A stretch of 17,414 nucleotides of DNA from JAPUDS01 sp039812985 (GCA_039812985.1 JBDHUL010000017.1:1-17414), one strand, 5' to 3'; shown: positions 4,764 to 12,422, numbered from the stretch's first letter. Made by a program: numbers and translations. The notes: generated by a model not told the origin, from the letters alone.

Positions 4764-5402
4764 TTACTTTTTCTTAAATAGCGAACCGAGGATACTTTCA
4801 AGTAGTCCACCGTTGGTACTGCCAGTACCCTTTTTGCTTGAGTTCCCGCCGAAAAGGCCGCCAAGAATAGTGCCCAAGATTCCACCACTGTTCTTACCAG
4901 AGCTACCGTCGAGCACCGATCCAACGATGTCGATGAGCGGATTGCCGTTGTCATCTTTCGCGCCCTGGACAGTGTCTTTGATGCCGCCACTCGTTTTCTT
5001 CTGCGCCATGTACGCCATGACGAGCGGCGCAATGAAGCTCAGAACGTTCATAACCGTCGCAGCGTCAACTCCAGTCTTCCTCGAGATATTTGAGGCGGCT
5101 TTTTCGTTGTTGTTGCCAAAAATATGACCAAGGATGCTCAGGCCGTCGTTGTTACTGTCGCTGCTACCAAAGAGGCCGCCAAGCGTATCGAGCACCGAGC
5201 TGTCGCTATGCTGATCGAGCGCTTTATTGAGGGATTGTTCCCCTGACTTGGTTGAGGTGTTTTGTGCCATTTGTCCGACGATGAGCGGGAGGCCGGTTTT
5301 GATAATTTCTTGAACAGTATCGGGTGACTGCCCGGTTGACTGTGCAATATTGTTGAGGGTTTGGTCTTTTGTGACGGCACGTAAAATTGATTGCAGATTC
5401 AT
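4764..5402 (-). CDS. DUF937-family protein
   Basis: A 212-aa protein matching the DUF937 pattern: helical segments (residues 1-60) containing GLPLIVGQMAQN, a Gly/Ser/Asn linker, a second helical unit (~95-140) with APLVMAYMAQ, and a Gly-rich tail with repeated hydrophobic-glycine units (GGILGTILGGLFGG, then LLESILGSLF) ending in KKK. Function of the family is unknown; the repeated LPLIVGQMA and APLVMAYMA blocks suggest an internal duplication. ATG at 5402 is preceded by GGAGG (5418-5414) at an 11-nt distance, long but usable. CATAAT (5435-5430) is a candidate -10. It is transcribed divergently from the superoxide dismutase and convergently with gpmA with no spacer between stops. Confidence 0.85.
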   Translation of the reverse strand: MNLQSILRAVTKDQTLNNIAQSTGQSPDTVQEIIKTGLPLIVGQMAQNTSTKSGEQSLNKALDQHSDSSVLDTLGGLFGSSDSNNDGLSILGHIFGNNNEKAASNISRKTGVDAATVMNVLSFIAPLVMAYMAQKKTSGGIKDTVQGAKDDNGNPLIDIVGSVLDGSSGKNSGGILGTILGGLFGGNSSKKGTGSTNGGLLESILGSLFKKK

Positions 5403-5496
5403 CGTTTTCGCATCCTCCGAAGTTTATGTATTATGAGTGTAGCACCTTTTCCAAAAGCGGTATAATAGTAAGGACCAACCTGAGCGAGGAGGGATT
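5403..5496. promoter_or_regulatory. Divergent promoter region DUF937 / sod
   Basis: 94 bp between two divergent starts. Plus strand: TATAAT (5461-5466) and GAGGAGGG (5486-5493) before the dismutase ATG. Minus strand: CATAAT (5435-5430) or TACACT (5441-5436) and GGAGG (5418-5414). Both genes have true 5' leaders, unlike most neighbours. Confidence 0.6.
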
Positions 5497-6093
5497 ATGG
5501 CGTTTACACTTCCAACACTTGATTATGCTTACGATGCATTTGGCAGATACATCTCCGGACGGATTATGGAGTTGCACTACAGTAAGCATCATCAGACATA
5601 TATTGATAAGCTCAATGCGGCGGTGGACCAAGCACCAGAACTCCAGGGAAAATCGGTAAGTGAACTTATTACAACCCTTGATAATGCGCCGGAAGCGGTA
5701 CGAGCGGCAGTACGAAACCACGGTGGCGGGCACTACAATCATACGTTATTTTGGGAATGCTTAAGTCCTAAAACTGGGCAAACGCCTAGCGGCGAATTGA
5801 TGCAAAAACTTGAGGAAGCATACGGATCGTATCAGGGGTTCGTCGATGAATTTTCTGCAAAAGCACTCGGTGTTTTCGGAAGCGGCTGGGTGTGGCTCAT
5901 GCCCGATATGAGTATTGCAACGACTGCCAATCAAGACAATCCCATCATGACCGGCAAGGCGGCACCAATCCTTGGGTTAGATGTCTGGGAGCACGCGTAC
6001 TATCTCGACTACACCTACAGCCGGGCTGACTATGTCCAGGCGTGGTGGGAGGTGGTTGACTGGGAAAAGACCGCCGAAAGGTATTGCCAATAA
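5497..6093 (+). CDS. sodA: Superoxide dismutase, Fe/Mn family (Mn-type signature)
   Basis: Dismutes superoxide to oxygen and hydrogen peroxide. 198 aa, usual length for the family. Metal ligands H27 (ELHYSKHH), H82 (GGGHYNHTLFW), D162 and H166 (DVWEHAYYLDY) are all present. Gly at 77-78 together with Q146 in ANQDNP is the Mn-type arrangement, in which the outer-sphere Gln comes from the C-terminal domain; Fe-type enzymes place Gln in the other domain. There is no signal peptide, so it is cytosolic. It has a strong Shine-Dalgarno 4 nt upstream. Its TAA overlaps the ATG of the PAP2 gene by one base, so the two are cotranscribed and probably translationally coupled. A cambialistic enzyme cannot be excluded. 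Confidence 0.95.
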   Translation: MAFTLPTLDYAYDAFGRYISGRIMELHYSKHHQTYIDKLNAAVDQAPELQGKSVSELITTLDNAPEAVRAAVRNHGGGHYNHTLFWECLSPKTGQTPSGELMQKLEEAYGSYQGFVDEFSAKALGVFGSGWVWLMPDMSIATTANQDNPIMTGKAAPILGLDVWEHAYYLDYTYSRADYVQAWWEVVDWEKTAERYCQ

Positions 6094-6578
6094 TGTTCGT
6101 CAAATTGTTCGCTGATGCGGGGCTCGTTGCGGTACTTGTATGGGGGGCGGTAGCGGGGGCCGTGTGGCTATGGCGAACTCGTCCAAAGCTAGCGGTCGTT
6201 CTTCCATACGCCATTATGGCGGGGTTGACGTCACTGCTCATTGGAAAACTCCTGAGTTTACTGCCGGTGCAACACGCTCGGCCGTTTGTCGAGCAGGGCG
6301 CTGTGGCCGGGGCGGCTTATATAGATAACCCTGGGTTTCCATCTGACCATGCCTTACTCGCCGTGGTGGTGGTCATGGCGGTCTTTTTCCTCACACCGTA
6401 CAAGAAATCTGCCTACGGGATGCTTCTGCTGACGCTTGTCATGTGCGTTGCCCGTGTCGTTGCGCTGGTGCATACACCCTTCGACATCACAGGAGGGCTT
6501 GTGGCCGGGGCAGCCGGTGCGGTATGGTATTTCGGATACCGACCGGTGCGAGCTGGGGTCTCTCGTACTAAGTCATAA
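6093..6578 (+). CDS. PAP2-family phosphatase, probable undecaprenyl-diphosphatase
   Basis: 161-aa membrane protein of the PAP2 superfamily. The three active-site motifs are present: K52...R63-P64, P83-S84-D85-H86, and R121...H127...D131. The Asp in place of Gly in PS(G/D)H is the form seen in BcrC-type undecaprenyl pyrophosphatases, which recycle the lipid carrier for peptidoglycan and surface-polymer synthesis on the outer face of the membrane; that role is inferred. About five to six hydrophobic segments are visible. ATG at 6093 is used because it overlaps the preceding TAA (TAATG); a TTG three codons upstream would lie inside sod and is less likely. Pairing with a dismutase in one operon is not explained by known pathways. 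Confidence 0.88.
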   Translation: MFVKLFADAGLVAVLVWGAVAGAVWLWRTRPKLAVVLPYAIMAGLTSLLIGKLLSLLPVQHARPFVEQGAVAGAAYIDNPGFPSDHALLAVVVVMAVFFLTPYKKSAYGMLLLTLVMCVARVVALVHTPFDITGGLVAGAAGAVWYFGYRPVRAGVSRTKS

Positions 6579-6601
6579 CCATTTTGGCTACTGTGCAATA
6601 T

Positions 6602-6630
6602 TTGACAAACTATGGCAACTGACCGATAAT
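6602..6630 (+). promoter_or_regulatory. Strong sigma-70-like promoter
   Basis: TTGACA (6602-6607), exactly 17 bp, GATAAT (6625-6630): the best consensus promoter in the window. ATG at 6642 follows 11 nt after the -10, leaving a leader of only a few bases. Confidence 0.75.
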
Positions 6631-6641
6631 GACTGGTAGAT

Positions 6642-7127
6642 ATGGTAAAATTTGTCCAAACCTCTCCAGAGATTACTGAAATGTCAACGAGGCAGGCGTT
6701 GTTTTCGCCGTTGTTTATTGGCGCCGGCGTTGGTCTGTTTGGTTATCTGCTAACGCTTGGAATTCGCTATCTTTTCATAAATAACCTGTTCTGCCGTTCA
6801 GCCGACATGGCAAATATATGTAATGATGGCTGGAATATTGCATGGATCACCGCGCATGTTATCGTGGGGGTCGCAAGTGTGTTTGCTTTGGTACGCGCTG
6901 GCGTGTACCGTCCGCTCCTCGTGGTACTTGCGGCATTTGTCGCACTGTGGGGGCTAGGCGGGTTGATTCAGCCGCTCTCATGGCCGCTCGCGTTTCTCGC
7001 CGAAACGGCTCTGTTCGCACTGGCCTACGCCCTATTTGCCTGGTTGGCGTCGTTATCGAAACTGCTCATAAGCGGTATCCTCATTGTCATTGTTGTGGTC
7101 GTTATTCGGTTGCTTGGGCTGCTGTAG
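6642..7127 (+). CDS. Multi-pass membrane protein, unknown function
   Basis: 161 aa, almost entirely hydrophobic after residue 20, with about four to five membrane segments (roughly 22-45, 65-85, 90-108, 113-135, 140-161). A polar loop (residues ~47-62) contains two cysteines, CRSADMANIC, which could form a disulfide if exposed to the outside. I do not recognise the family. Start 6642 is supported by the promoter just upstream; an internal ATG at 6681 is an alternative that would remove a polar 13-residue leader. No Shine-Dalgarno precedes either. The product ends in a hydrophobic stretch with no polar tail. Confidence 0.7.
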   Translation: MVKFVQTSPEITEMSTRQALFSPLFIGAGVGLFGYLLTLGIRYLFINNLFCRSADMANICNDGWNIAWITAHVIVGVASVFALVRAGVYRPLLVVLAAFVALWGLGGLIQPLSWPLAFLAETALFALAYALFAWLASLSKLLISGILIVIVVVVIRLLGLL

Positions 7128-7173
7128 TAACGAGTGCTGAACTGCGTGTCTACTGTCCGGCCGTACTTCGCGG

Positions 7174-7187
7174 TATACTAGGGGCAT
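7174..7187 (+). promoter_or_regulatory. rmuC -10 box
   Basis: TATACT (7174-7179), then 8 nt including AGGGG, then ATG at 7188. The mRNA would start within a base or two of the ATG, so the AGGGG is probably not usable as a ribosome site. Confidence 0.55.
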
Positions 7188-8267
7188 ATGGAAATAGTTT
7201 TGCTTATTTCGTTCGTCGTAGTCGTGGTTGGTCTCGTGATTGTCATAGCGGTGCTTACGAGTCGCATGCATTTACTTCAACGCCAGTCAGGGGCTGATCT
7301 GCTCAAACAAGACATCACCGAACTGAGCCGTAATGTTAGTTTGCTCAAAGACAACCTTCAGACGACAGTGGGTGAACGGATCGAAAAGAGTCAAGGCCTC
7401 ATGCTGCACTCACTACAAAAACAGTCCAGTGAAACAAATAAAATTATCACTGAGATCACCCGGAGTCTCACTGAGCTCAAAGATACAAATAAGCGAGTGG
7501 TCGATATCGCCGATGACCTGAAAACGTTGCAAAATGTCCTCACAAACCCAAAGCAGCGCGGTGGTCTGGGCGAGTACTATCTTGAAACCGCACTAGCTAA
7601 CGTACTCCCTCCAGGTGTGTATGAAACCCAGTACAAATTTCGGGGTGGCCAGGTGGTTGATGCGGTGGTAAAGCTCGATAAAAAGCGACTTATACCGATT
7701 GATAGCAAGTTCAGTCTCGAAAACTACAACCGACTGGTTGAAGAAACGGACAAAACACGGAGGGAGAGTCTTGTAAAGGTGTTCAAAAATGACCTGAGGA
7801 ACCGGATTGATGAGACCAGTAAATACATCCGACCGCAAGAAGGGACACTTGATTATGCCTTTATGTTTATTCCAAGCGAAGCCATATACTATGACTTGCT
7901 TGTGAATAATGTCGGCGCCACCGGGACAAATGCGAGAGATTTGCTTGAATATGCGTTTATAGATAAAAAAGTTATCATTGTGAGCCCAACCACCCTGCTT
8001 GCCTACTTGCAGACAGTTATGCAAGGGCTCAAGAGTCTACAGATCGAAGAACGAGCCAAAGATATTCAAAAACGGGTCGGTGACCTCGGACGTCATATTG
8101 CGGCACACGAAACGTATATGCAAAAACTCGGCGCTACGTTAGGCACAACGGTGGGTCATTTTAACGCTGCTCACAAAAGTCTGGCTGCGATGGACAAAGA
8201 TGTTGTAAAAATAGCTGACCAAGCAGCTACGGTAGAGCCGCTGATGCTCGAAAAACCGGGCGAATAG
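7188..8267 (+). CDS. rmuC: RmuC-family DNA recombination protein
   Basis: 359 aa. One N-terminal membrane helix (residues 3-24), a long coiled coil (~30-118), then the RmuC domain (~120-345). The domain opens with KQRGGLGEYYLE, matching the family's RGxWGE-type motif, and contains the restriction-endonuclease-like core D158 ... I171-D172-S173-K174. It also has the typical LDYAFMFIPSEAIYYDLL segment (221-238). RmuC limits inversions at short inverted repeats in E. coli; its biochemical role is only partly known. The membrane anchor and coiled coil are normal for the family. The convergent His-rich gene ends 13 bp past its stop. Confidence 0.93.
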   Translation: MEIVLLISFVVVVVGLVIVIAVLTSRMHLLQRQSGADLLKQDITELSRNVSLLKDNLQTTVGERIEKSQGLMLHSLQKQSSETNKIITEITRSLTELKDTNKRVVDIADDLKTLQNVLTNPKQRGGLGEYYLETALANVLPPGVYETQYKFRGGQVVDAVVKLDKKRLIPIDSKFSLENYNRLVEETDKTRRESLVKVFKNDLRNRIDETSKYIRPQEGTLDYAFMFIPSEAIYYDLLVNNVGATGTNARDLLEYAFIDKKVIIVSPTTLLAYLQTVMQGLKSLQIEERAKDIQKRVGDLGRHIAAHETYMQKLGATLGTTVGHFNAAHKSLAAMDKDVVKIADQAATVEPLMLEKPGE

Positions 8268-8280
8268 TGACGCAGTTCCC

Positions 8281-8529
8281 CTAGTGGCGGGCTTGGTTTG
8301 CGAGAAATGCAACAGCCACAATCAACACGACAACAAGGATGGTGATAGTGATGCCAGCTGTACGCGTTTCGTGCTGGTGTTCGAGGAGTACACTTTCCTC
8401 GTGGTCATGTGGGTGGCTTCTTGCCGTACCTTCAGAAGTTGACGTCGAACGTATTTTTTCCTGTAGTTCGGCAGCGATACGCTCCTGTAGCTCGCTGCGT
8501 CGTCCGTTTTGTTGTACAAAAAGTCCCAT
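8281..8529 (-). CDS. Small His-rich protein with C-terminal membrane helix
   Basis: 82 aa. An amphipathic N-terminal part (residues 9-27, ELQERIAAELQEKIR) is followed by a short segment with five histidines (H39, H41, H43, H51, H53) and acidic residues, then a single membrane helix (~58-77) and a short ANQARH tail. The shape is that of a tail-anchored protein; the histidines could bind a metal, though this is inference. Support for the gene: ATG at 8529 has GAGGAG (8540-8535) 5 nt upstream, codon use resembles neighbours, and it has its own divergent promoter region shared with the aquaporin gene. No known family is recognised. A second minus-strand frame here lacks such features. Confidence 0.72.
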   Translation of the reverse strand: MGLFVQQNGRRSELQERIAAELQEKIRSTSTSEGTARSHPHDHEESVLLEHQHETRTAGITITILVVVLIVAVAFLANQARH

Positions 8530-8615
8530 GGTTGCTCCTCGTTATAGTATTTTGTGTCACATGGTATATAATAATCGTATCATACTGTTTTAACCGTAGG
8601 AGGGAAGCGAACATT
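8530..8615. promoter_or_regulatory. Divergent promoter region, His-rich protein / aquaporin
   Basis: 86 bp between divergent starts. Plus strand: TATAAT (8567-8572) and AGGAGGG (8598-8604) ahead of the aquaporin ATG at 8616. Minus strand: TACTAT-like bases near 8549 and GAGGAG (8540-8535). The two genes may be co-regulated. Confidence 0.55.
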
Positions 8616-9548
8616 ATGGCTACCAAAAAAGCCAGTTCTAGCTCGAAAAAATCGGCCTCTAGCCGAACCGCTGCCGCGAAAGCTGCCGCGAAAAAATCAA
8701 CAACCAAAACTGTTGTCGCCGCTGAGGCGGTACGTCCAGCAGTGACACCGCGTTCAACTGTAGTGAGCGAAAAAAGCTTGCTGCCAGCCAACCTGTCAAA
8801 TGTTGTTTTGGCAGAGTTGTTTGGGACGATGATCCTGACGCTTGTTGCGCTGACGACCGCATCACTTGGTATTTGGTATGTTGGGGTAACGTTGGTTGTT
8901 CTTGCGATGGCATTTGGAGCTGTGTCGGGTGCACATGTTAACCCGGCCGTGACATTTGCAATGTGGGTCGCTCGTAAAATTAACTGGGCAACCGGGCTGG
9001 TGTACTGGCTGGCACAACTTGTTGGCGCCATACTTGCCTTCTGGGTCGTTAACCTCATGACCGGCGGGCAATTTGCCATGAACTTTACGAACTTCTTTAG
9101 CTTTAATTGGGTACTCTTCTTTGTTGAGTTTGCCGCAACGGGTGTATTCCTCTTCGGCTTGATGGCTGTTCTGTCACGCGAGGCATTGTCAGCAAGCGCA
9201 AAAGCGGTCGGCGTCGGTATGAGCCTTCTTGTCGGGCTTGTTGTCGGCGGATCGCTGCTTGATCAGGTAAAGCAGGCAGACTACGCAGCGTACCAAAAAG
9301 AAGCTGCTAAATCAACCGATAAGCAAACAAAGCTACCACACTCTCTCATGGTAAAAGGCGCTGTAGCAAACCCCGCGGTGGCTCTTGCTATCACCGAGAG
9401 TACGGAGTCGCAACTCACCGGTTCTTCGGCGTCTACAAGTGAAAAGCCAGTAAGTCGTTTTGGGGCAGAACTGATACTGGGGACGCTTGCAGGTGGAGCC
9501 GTTGGAGCATTACTCTACATGCTTACCGTTTATCGTCCCCGCGACTAG
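8616..9548 (+). CDS. Aquaporin-family (MIP) channel with basic N-terminal tail
   Basis: 310 aa; classical aquaporins have ~230-280. Residues 1-52 are a low-complexity tail of Lys, Ala, Ser and Thr, like histone H1 or a linker. The channel begins near residue 58, with AELFGTMILT as helix 1. The first pore motif is canonical (G105-A-H-V-N109-P110-A111-V-T). The second half is divergent: a polar insert (~216-245, rich in Lys, Gln, Asp) precedes N252-P253-A254-V255. The Arg that normally follows the second NPA and forms the selectivity filter is replaced by Val, and a second polar loop (~260-280) precedes the last helix (~283-304). Membership is clear from the first half and the two NPA boxes; selectivity cannot be predicted. 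Strong Shine-Dalgarno AGGAGGG, true leader. Confidence 0.85.
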   Translation: MATKKASSSSKKSASSRTAAAKAAAKKSTTKTVVAAEAVRPAVTPRSTVVSEKSLLPANLSNVVLAELFGTMILTLVALTTASLGIWYVGVTLVVLAMAFGAVSGAHVNPAVTFAMWVARKINWATGLVYWLAQLVGAILAFWVVNLMTGGQFAMNFTNFFSFNWVLFFVEFAATGVFLFGLMAVLSREALSASAKAVGVGMSLLVGLVVGGSLLDQVKQADYAAYQKEAAKSTDKQTKLPHSLMVKGAVANPAVALAITESTESQLTGSSASTSEKPVSRFGAELILGTLAGGAVGALLYMLTVYRPRD

Positions 9549-9561
9549 TTGCAGCATATTC

Positions 9562-9603
9562 AAAACACCTCGCTTTGGGCTACTGCTCAGACGGGGTGTT
9601 TTC
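9562..9603. terminator. Bidirectional-type intrinsic terminator after the aquaporin gene
   Basis: AAAACACCTCG (9562-9572) pairs over 11 bp (one T-G) with CGGGGTGTTTT (9592-9602), loop 19 nt. The T-run on the plus strand is built into the stem end. It lies 14 bp past the aquaporin stop and ends only 4 bp before the pheS -10 box, so the pheS -35 region falls within the hairpin loop. Confidence 0.7.
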
Positions 9604-9606
9604 TGA

Positions 9607-9619
9607 TATACTGGGGGCG
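9607..9619 (+). promoter_or_regulatory. pheS -10 box, leaderless start
   Basis: TATACT (9607-9612), 7 nt (GGGGGCG), ATG at 9620. The G-run is too close to the ATG to be a ribosome site. No T-box leader is present in the short space between the terminator and the gene. Confidence 0.6.
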
Positions 9620-10672
9620 ATGGAAGAAACGTCACACCTTGATGCTGTACGTGCCGCTCTTGTGGAGCGTTTCGAGAAGCTTGATAATAAAGATGAACTT
9701 CTGAAAGCTCCAGAGCTTAAACAGCTCTACGCGCAGATCCCGCAGTTGCCTCACGAGCAACGTGGGGCGTTTGGCAATGCGGTCAACACGTTAAAAAAAG
9801 ACTTAGAGGAACTTGTACGGACACATAAGGACCAGCAGTCCCGTGTGGAGACGGTTCGTCTTGACGTGACGGCTCCGTTTGATATTGCGCAGTCGCTTCC
9901 GAATTTTCTTCCGACTGACGTTGGATCGCTTCATCCACTAACGAGCGAGATACGACGGATTATCGATATTTTTTTGCGTATGGGATTTACAGCTGAAGAG
10001 TCGCGTGAGATTGATGACCAATACCATATGTTCGAGTCGCTGAACTTTCCCAAAGGACATCCGGCGCGGGATGACTGGGACACGTTCATGACGAATGAAA
10101 CCGACCAAAATGGCGATCCGTTTATTGCACCGGCGCACACTAGTACGATGCAGCATCGAATACTCAGCCGTTACGCTGCGGGTTTGGAACACGGCGAGGC
10201 CATAGCGGCGGTCGTTCCTGACCGAGTGTTTCGTAACGAAGATCTGGATGCTCGGCATGAGCATACGTTTTACCAACTTGAAGGAGTGTATGTTGACGAG
10301 GGGGTTACTGTCGGGATGCTCGTTGCGACACTCCAGCAGTTTCTTGAGGCCTACTACGGCCGAAAACTCAAGGTGCGTGTCAACCCGTTTTATTTTCCTT
10401 TTACCGAGCCTTCATTTGAGTTTGCGCTCGAATGCCCATTTTGTGACAGCGGTTGCTCGGTATGCTCGCACAGCCGCTGGATAGAGTTACTGGGATGCGG
10501 AATGATTCACCCCAACGTTCTGTCGGCGGCTGGGATAGACGCGTTTCGTTACAGCGGGTTTGCGTTTGGCTGCGGGATTGATCGGCTGGTAATGATGAAG
10601 CACCAGATAGAAGATGTTCGGTACTTAGAGTCTGGAAAACTAGCTTTTTTAAGAAAGTTTCAAGAAAATTAA
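9620..10672 (+). CDS. pheS: Phenylalanyl-tRNA synthetase alpha subunit
   Basis: Catalytic subunit of the (alpha-beta)2 enzyme that charges tRNA-Phe in the cytosol. 350 aa. An N-terminal coiled coil (~5-80) precedes the class II core: motif 2 with F204-R205-N206 ... H213 ... F217-Y218-Q219-L220-E221-G222, and motif 3 FGCGIDR (316-322). Residues 272-282 (CPFC-DSG-CSVC) form a four-cysteine, probably zinc-binding knuckle seen in many bacterial PheS. Most PheS have FHQ where this has F-Y-Q (His to Tyr at 218). The start is 9620 because TATACT ends 7 nt upstream; an in-frame TTG at 9575 would lie inside the terminator hairpin. The propeller gene follows after 19 bp, so they are probably cotranscribed. 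Confidence 0.96.
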   Translation: MEETSHLDAVRAALVERFEKLDNKDELLKAPELKQLYAQIPQLPHEQRGAFGNAVNTLKKDLEELVRTHKDQQSRVETVRLDVTAPFDIAQSLPNFLPTDVGSLHPLTSEIRRIIDIFLRMGFTAEESREIDDQYHMFESLNFPKGHPARDDWDTFMTNETDQNGDPFIAPAHTSTMQHRILSRYAAGLEHGEAIAAVVPDRVFRNEDLDARHEHTFYQLEGVYVDEGVTVGMLVATLQQFLEAYYGRKLKVRVNPFYFPFTEPSFEFALECPFCDSGCSVCSHSRWIELLGCGMIHPNVLSAAGIDAFRYSGFAFGCGIDRLVMMKHQIEDVRYLESGKLAFLRKFQEN

Positions 10673-10691
10673 TAACAAAAAAGGACGTCAT

Positions 10692-12422
10692 ATGAATGCA
10701 GATAAAAACAGTCAAATAGATGGAAAGATATCAGCCGAGCGGCATGCTTCTGGAGGATTTCGGGCGTATGCAGGCCCAGGAAAGCAGTTACCGCAAGATG
10801 AGTCCCGGCTCGGAGCCGCTCCGTTTGGGCGGAAACAGTTGTTTGTCGCCGGCGGTGCTATTGTGCTGGTTATTGTTGCGGCGAGTGTTGCAACGATGAT
10901 GACTGGACCTCAAAAAGCGAATACTAGTGCGACGACAGGCCTTGTATCGCAGGAAACAAAGAATACGCTGTCGGAGATTGGTCAGAACAGTTCCTCTGAA
11001 AGTATTGGTGACGAGATATCATCTGGGGTGCTCCCCGGGGGCCTGAGCGACTCCCTAACAAGCGCCGTTGCAACGGCGCCAACCTATGTATATGATCCTA
11101 CAGAACCACCAGATGGCGAGCCAAAGGATCCAGCCACCGTACAGACACCGTCAACGGTAACGACCGAGCCGAAGGTTCCGGCAGGACAAGATATTGCGCA
11201 GGAAACAGCACCGGTAGAGCAGACGATGCAAGAGATTGCGAATGATCAGAAGACGTCGCTTTTGGAAACCAATGAGTTGCCGACGAGTCTTGATCAAGAC
11301 ACCCCTCAGGCCGACACGAAACAACAGACGGTCACTGCAAAAACCAATGCGAATCCCATGGTTGACGCTTCGCTATCGGCAGCGGCAGCAAAGTCACCGG
11401 AACTGGCTAATGTTCGTGCCCGGCAAGTATTTCCAGTGAGCATCCTTAAGGTTGCAGCTCACAATGGCTTTCCGGGTGCGGCACGCCTGGCTGATGGTAC
11501 CATTATTGCAGTCTGGAGAGGAGCATCCAATCATAACATGGCCTATGCAAAAGGGTACGTGTACAAGTCGTATTCAAAAGATAACGGAACGACATGGACG
11601 AGACCGGAAAGAATCAATACCGCTGCATCGCTCAATGCTGGTGCGGCGGGTATTATGGTGCCAACCTATGGGCCGCTTGCCGGGCGCCCCATACTGACAC
11701 TTGATGAACGCGATGGAAGTCAGCGCGGTACCGGTAAAGTGATGGTGTCGGCTGATCTTGCCGGTTTCAAATGGTCGTCGGTGCAACGCATACAGCTACG
11801 TAACGCATGGCGTGATAACAAACTCGCTTCGCCCGTGACGCAGATATCGGCGAATAAGTTTATCATCTCTGGCTATAGCGGCCCGCGGGCACAAAGCCGC
11901 GTGATGGTATGGACAGGAAAGGGTTGGAAACTGGGGGCATCGGCGACAATGGCGTACGGAGGGCCGGTGTACTCGGAGCCAAACATCGTGGCCTACAAGC
12001 GTCCGAACGGCAAAGTTCGTTTACTTGGGCTTGTGCGGACAAACTCGTGGGGTAGAAATCCGCTCTATATTCGTAAAGTTTTTTCAGATAACCAGGGTGC
12101 TAGTTGGTCAGGTGTGACCAATGCATTTCCCGGCGAGGGCAACCCTCATATGACAGTGCTTAAGGATGGACGCGTGATAGCGAGCTATCGGCGCTGGACT
12201 GGGTCTCAGAGCCAGCGACGCCCAGGCAATATGCCGGCGGTATACCGTGTTTCACGAGATGGCGGCTCGACGTGGGGGCCTGAAGTGGTGTATGGCACTG
12301 CACGGAGTATGATGTCCTATGGTATGCCGGTCGAATATGCACCAAATAAAGTCGTGTCGGTTTGGTCGCAGGAAACAAACGGGACGAATGCCGTCATACA
12401 AGCAACCCGGATAAACCCATAA
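10692..12422 (+). CDS. Membrane-anchored Asp-box beta-propeller (sialidase-fold) protein
   Basis: 576 aa. A polar cytosolic N-terminus (1-47), one membrane helix (~50-70), a ~170-residue Thr/Pro/Gln/Glu linker (72-242), then a propeller domain (~245-576). Three Asp boxes are visible: S295-x-D297-x-G299-x-T-W302, S465-D-N-Q-G469-A-S-W472 and S521-x-D523-x-G525-S-T-W528, each preceded by a Y/V-x-S strand. This is the BNR/sialidase fold. The N-terminal FRIP arginine of true sialidases is not there: the equivalent reads N258-G-F-P-G. Catalysis is therefore doubtful, and binding to glycans or a partner surface is as likely. The topology puts the propeller outside the cell. AAGGA lies 8 nt upstream of ATG. 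It sits between pheS and pheT, probably transcribed with pheS. Confidence 0.85.
   Translation: MNADKNSQIDGKISAERHASGGFRAYAGPGKQLPQDESRLGAAPFGRKQLFVAGGAIVLVIVAASVATMMTGPQKANTSATTGLVSQETKNTLSEIGQNSSSESIGDEISSGVLPGGLSDSLTSAVATAPTYVYDPTEPPDGEPKDPATVQTPSTVTTEPKVPAGQDIAQETAPVEQTMQEIANDQKTSLLETNELPTSLDQDTPQADTKQQTVTAKTNANPMVDASLSAAAAKSPELANVRARQVFPVSILKVAAHNGFPGAARLADGTIIAVWRGASNHNMAYAKGYVYKSYSKDNGTTWTRPERINTAASLNAGAAGIMVPTYGPLAGRPILTLDERDGSQRGTGKVMVSADLAGFKWSSVQRIQLRNAWRDNKLASPVTQISANKFIISGYSGPRAQSRVMVWTGKGWKLGASATMAYGGPVYSEPNIVAYKRPNGKVRLLGLVRTNSWGRNPLYIRKVFSDNQGASWSGVTNAFPGEGNPHMTVLKDGRVIASYRRWTGSQSQRRPGNMPAVYRVSRDGGSTWGPEVVYGTARSMMSYGMPVEYAPNKVVSVWSQETNGTNAVIQATRINP

Noticed and set aside
8432..9079. 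Minus-strand 215-aa frame opposite the aquaporin gene
   Set aside because: Shadow frame; its composition mirrors the antisense of the Lys/Ala tail and membrane helices.
9575..9619. pheS start at TTG 9575
   Set aside because: Lies within the terminator hairpin and upstream of the -10 box; homologues fit the ATG at 9620.
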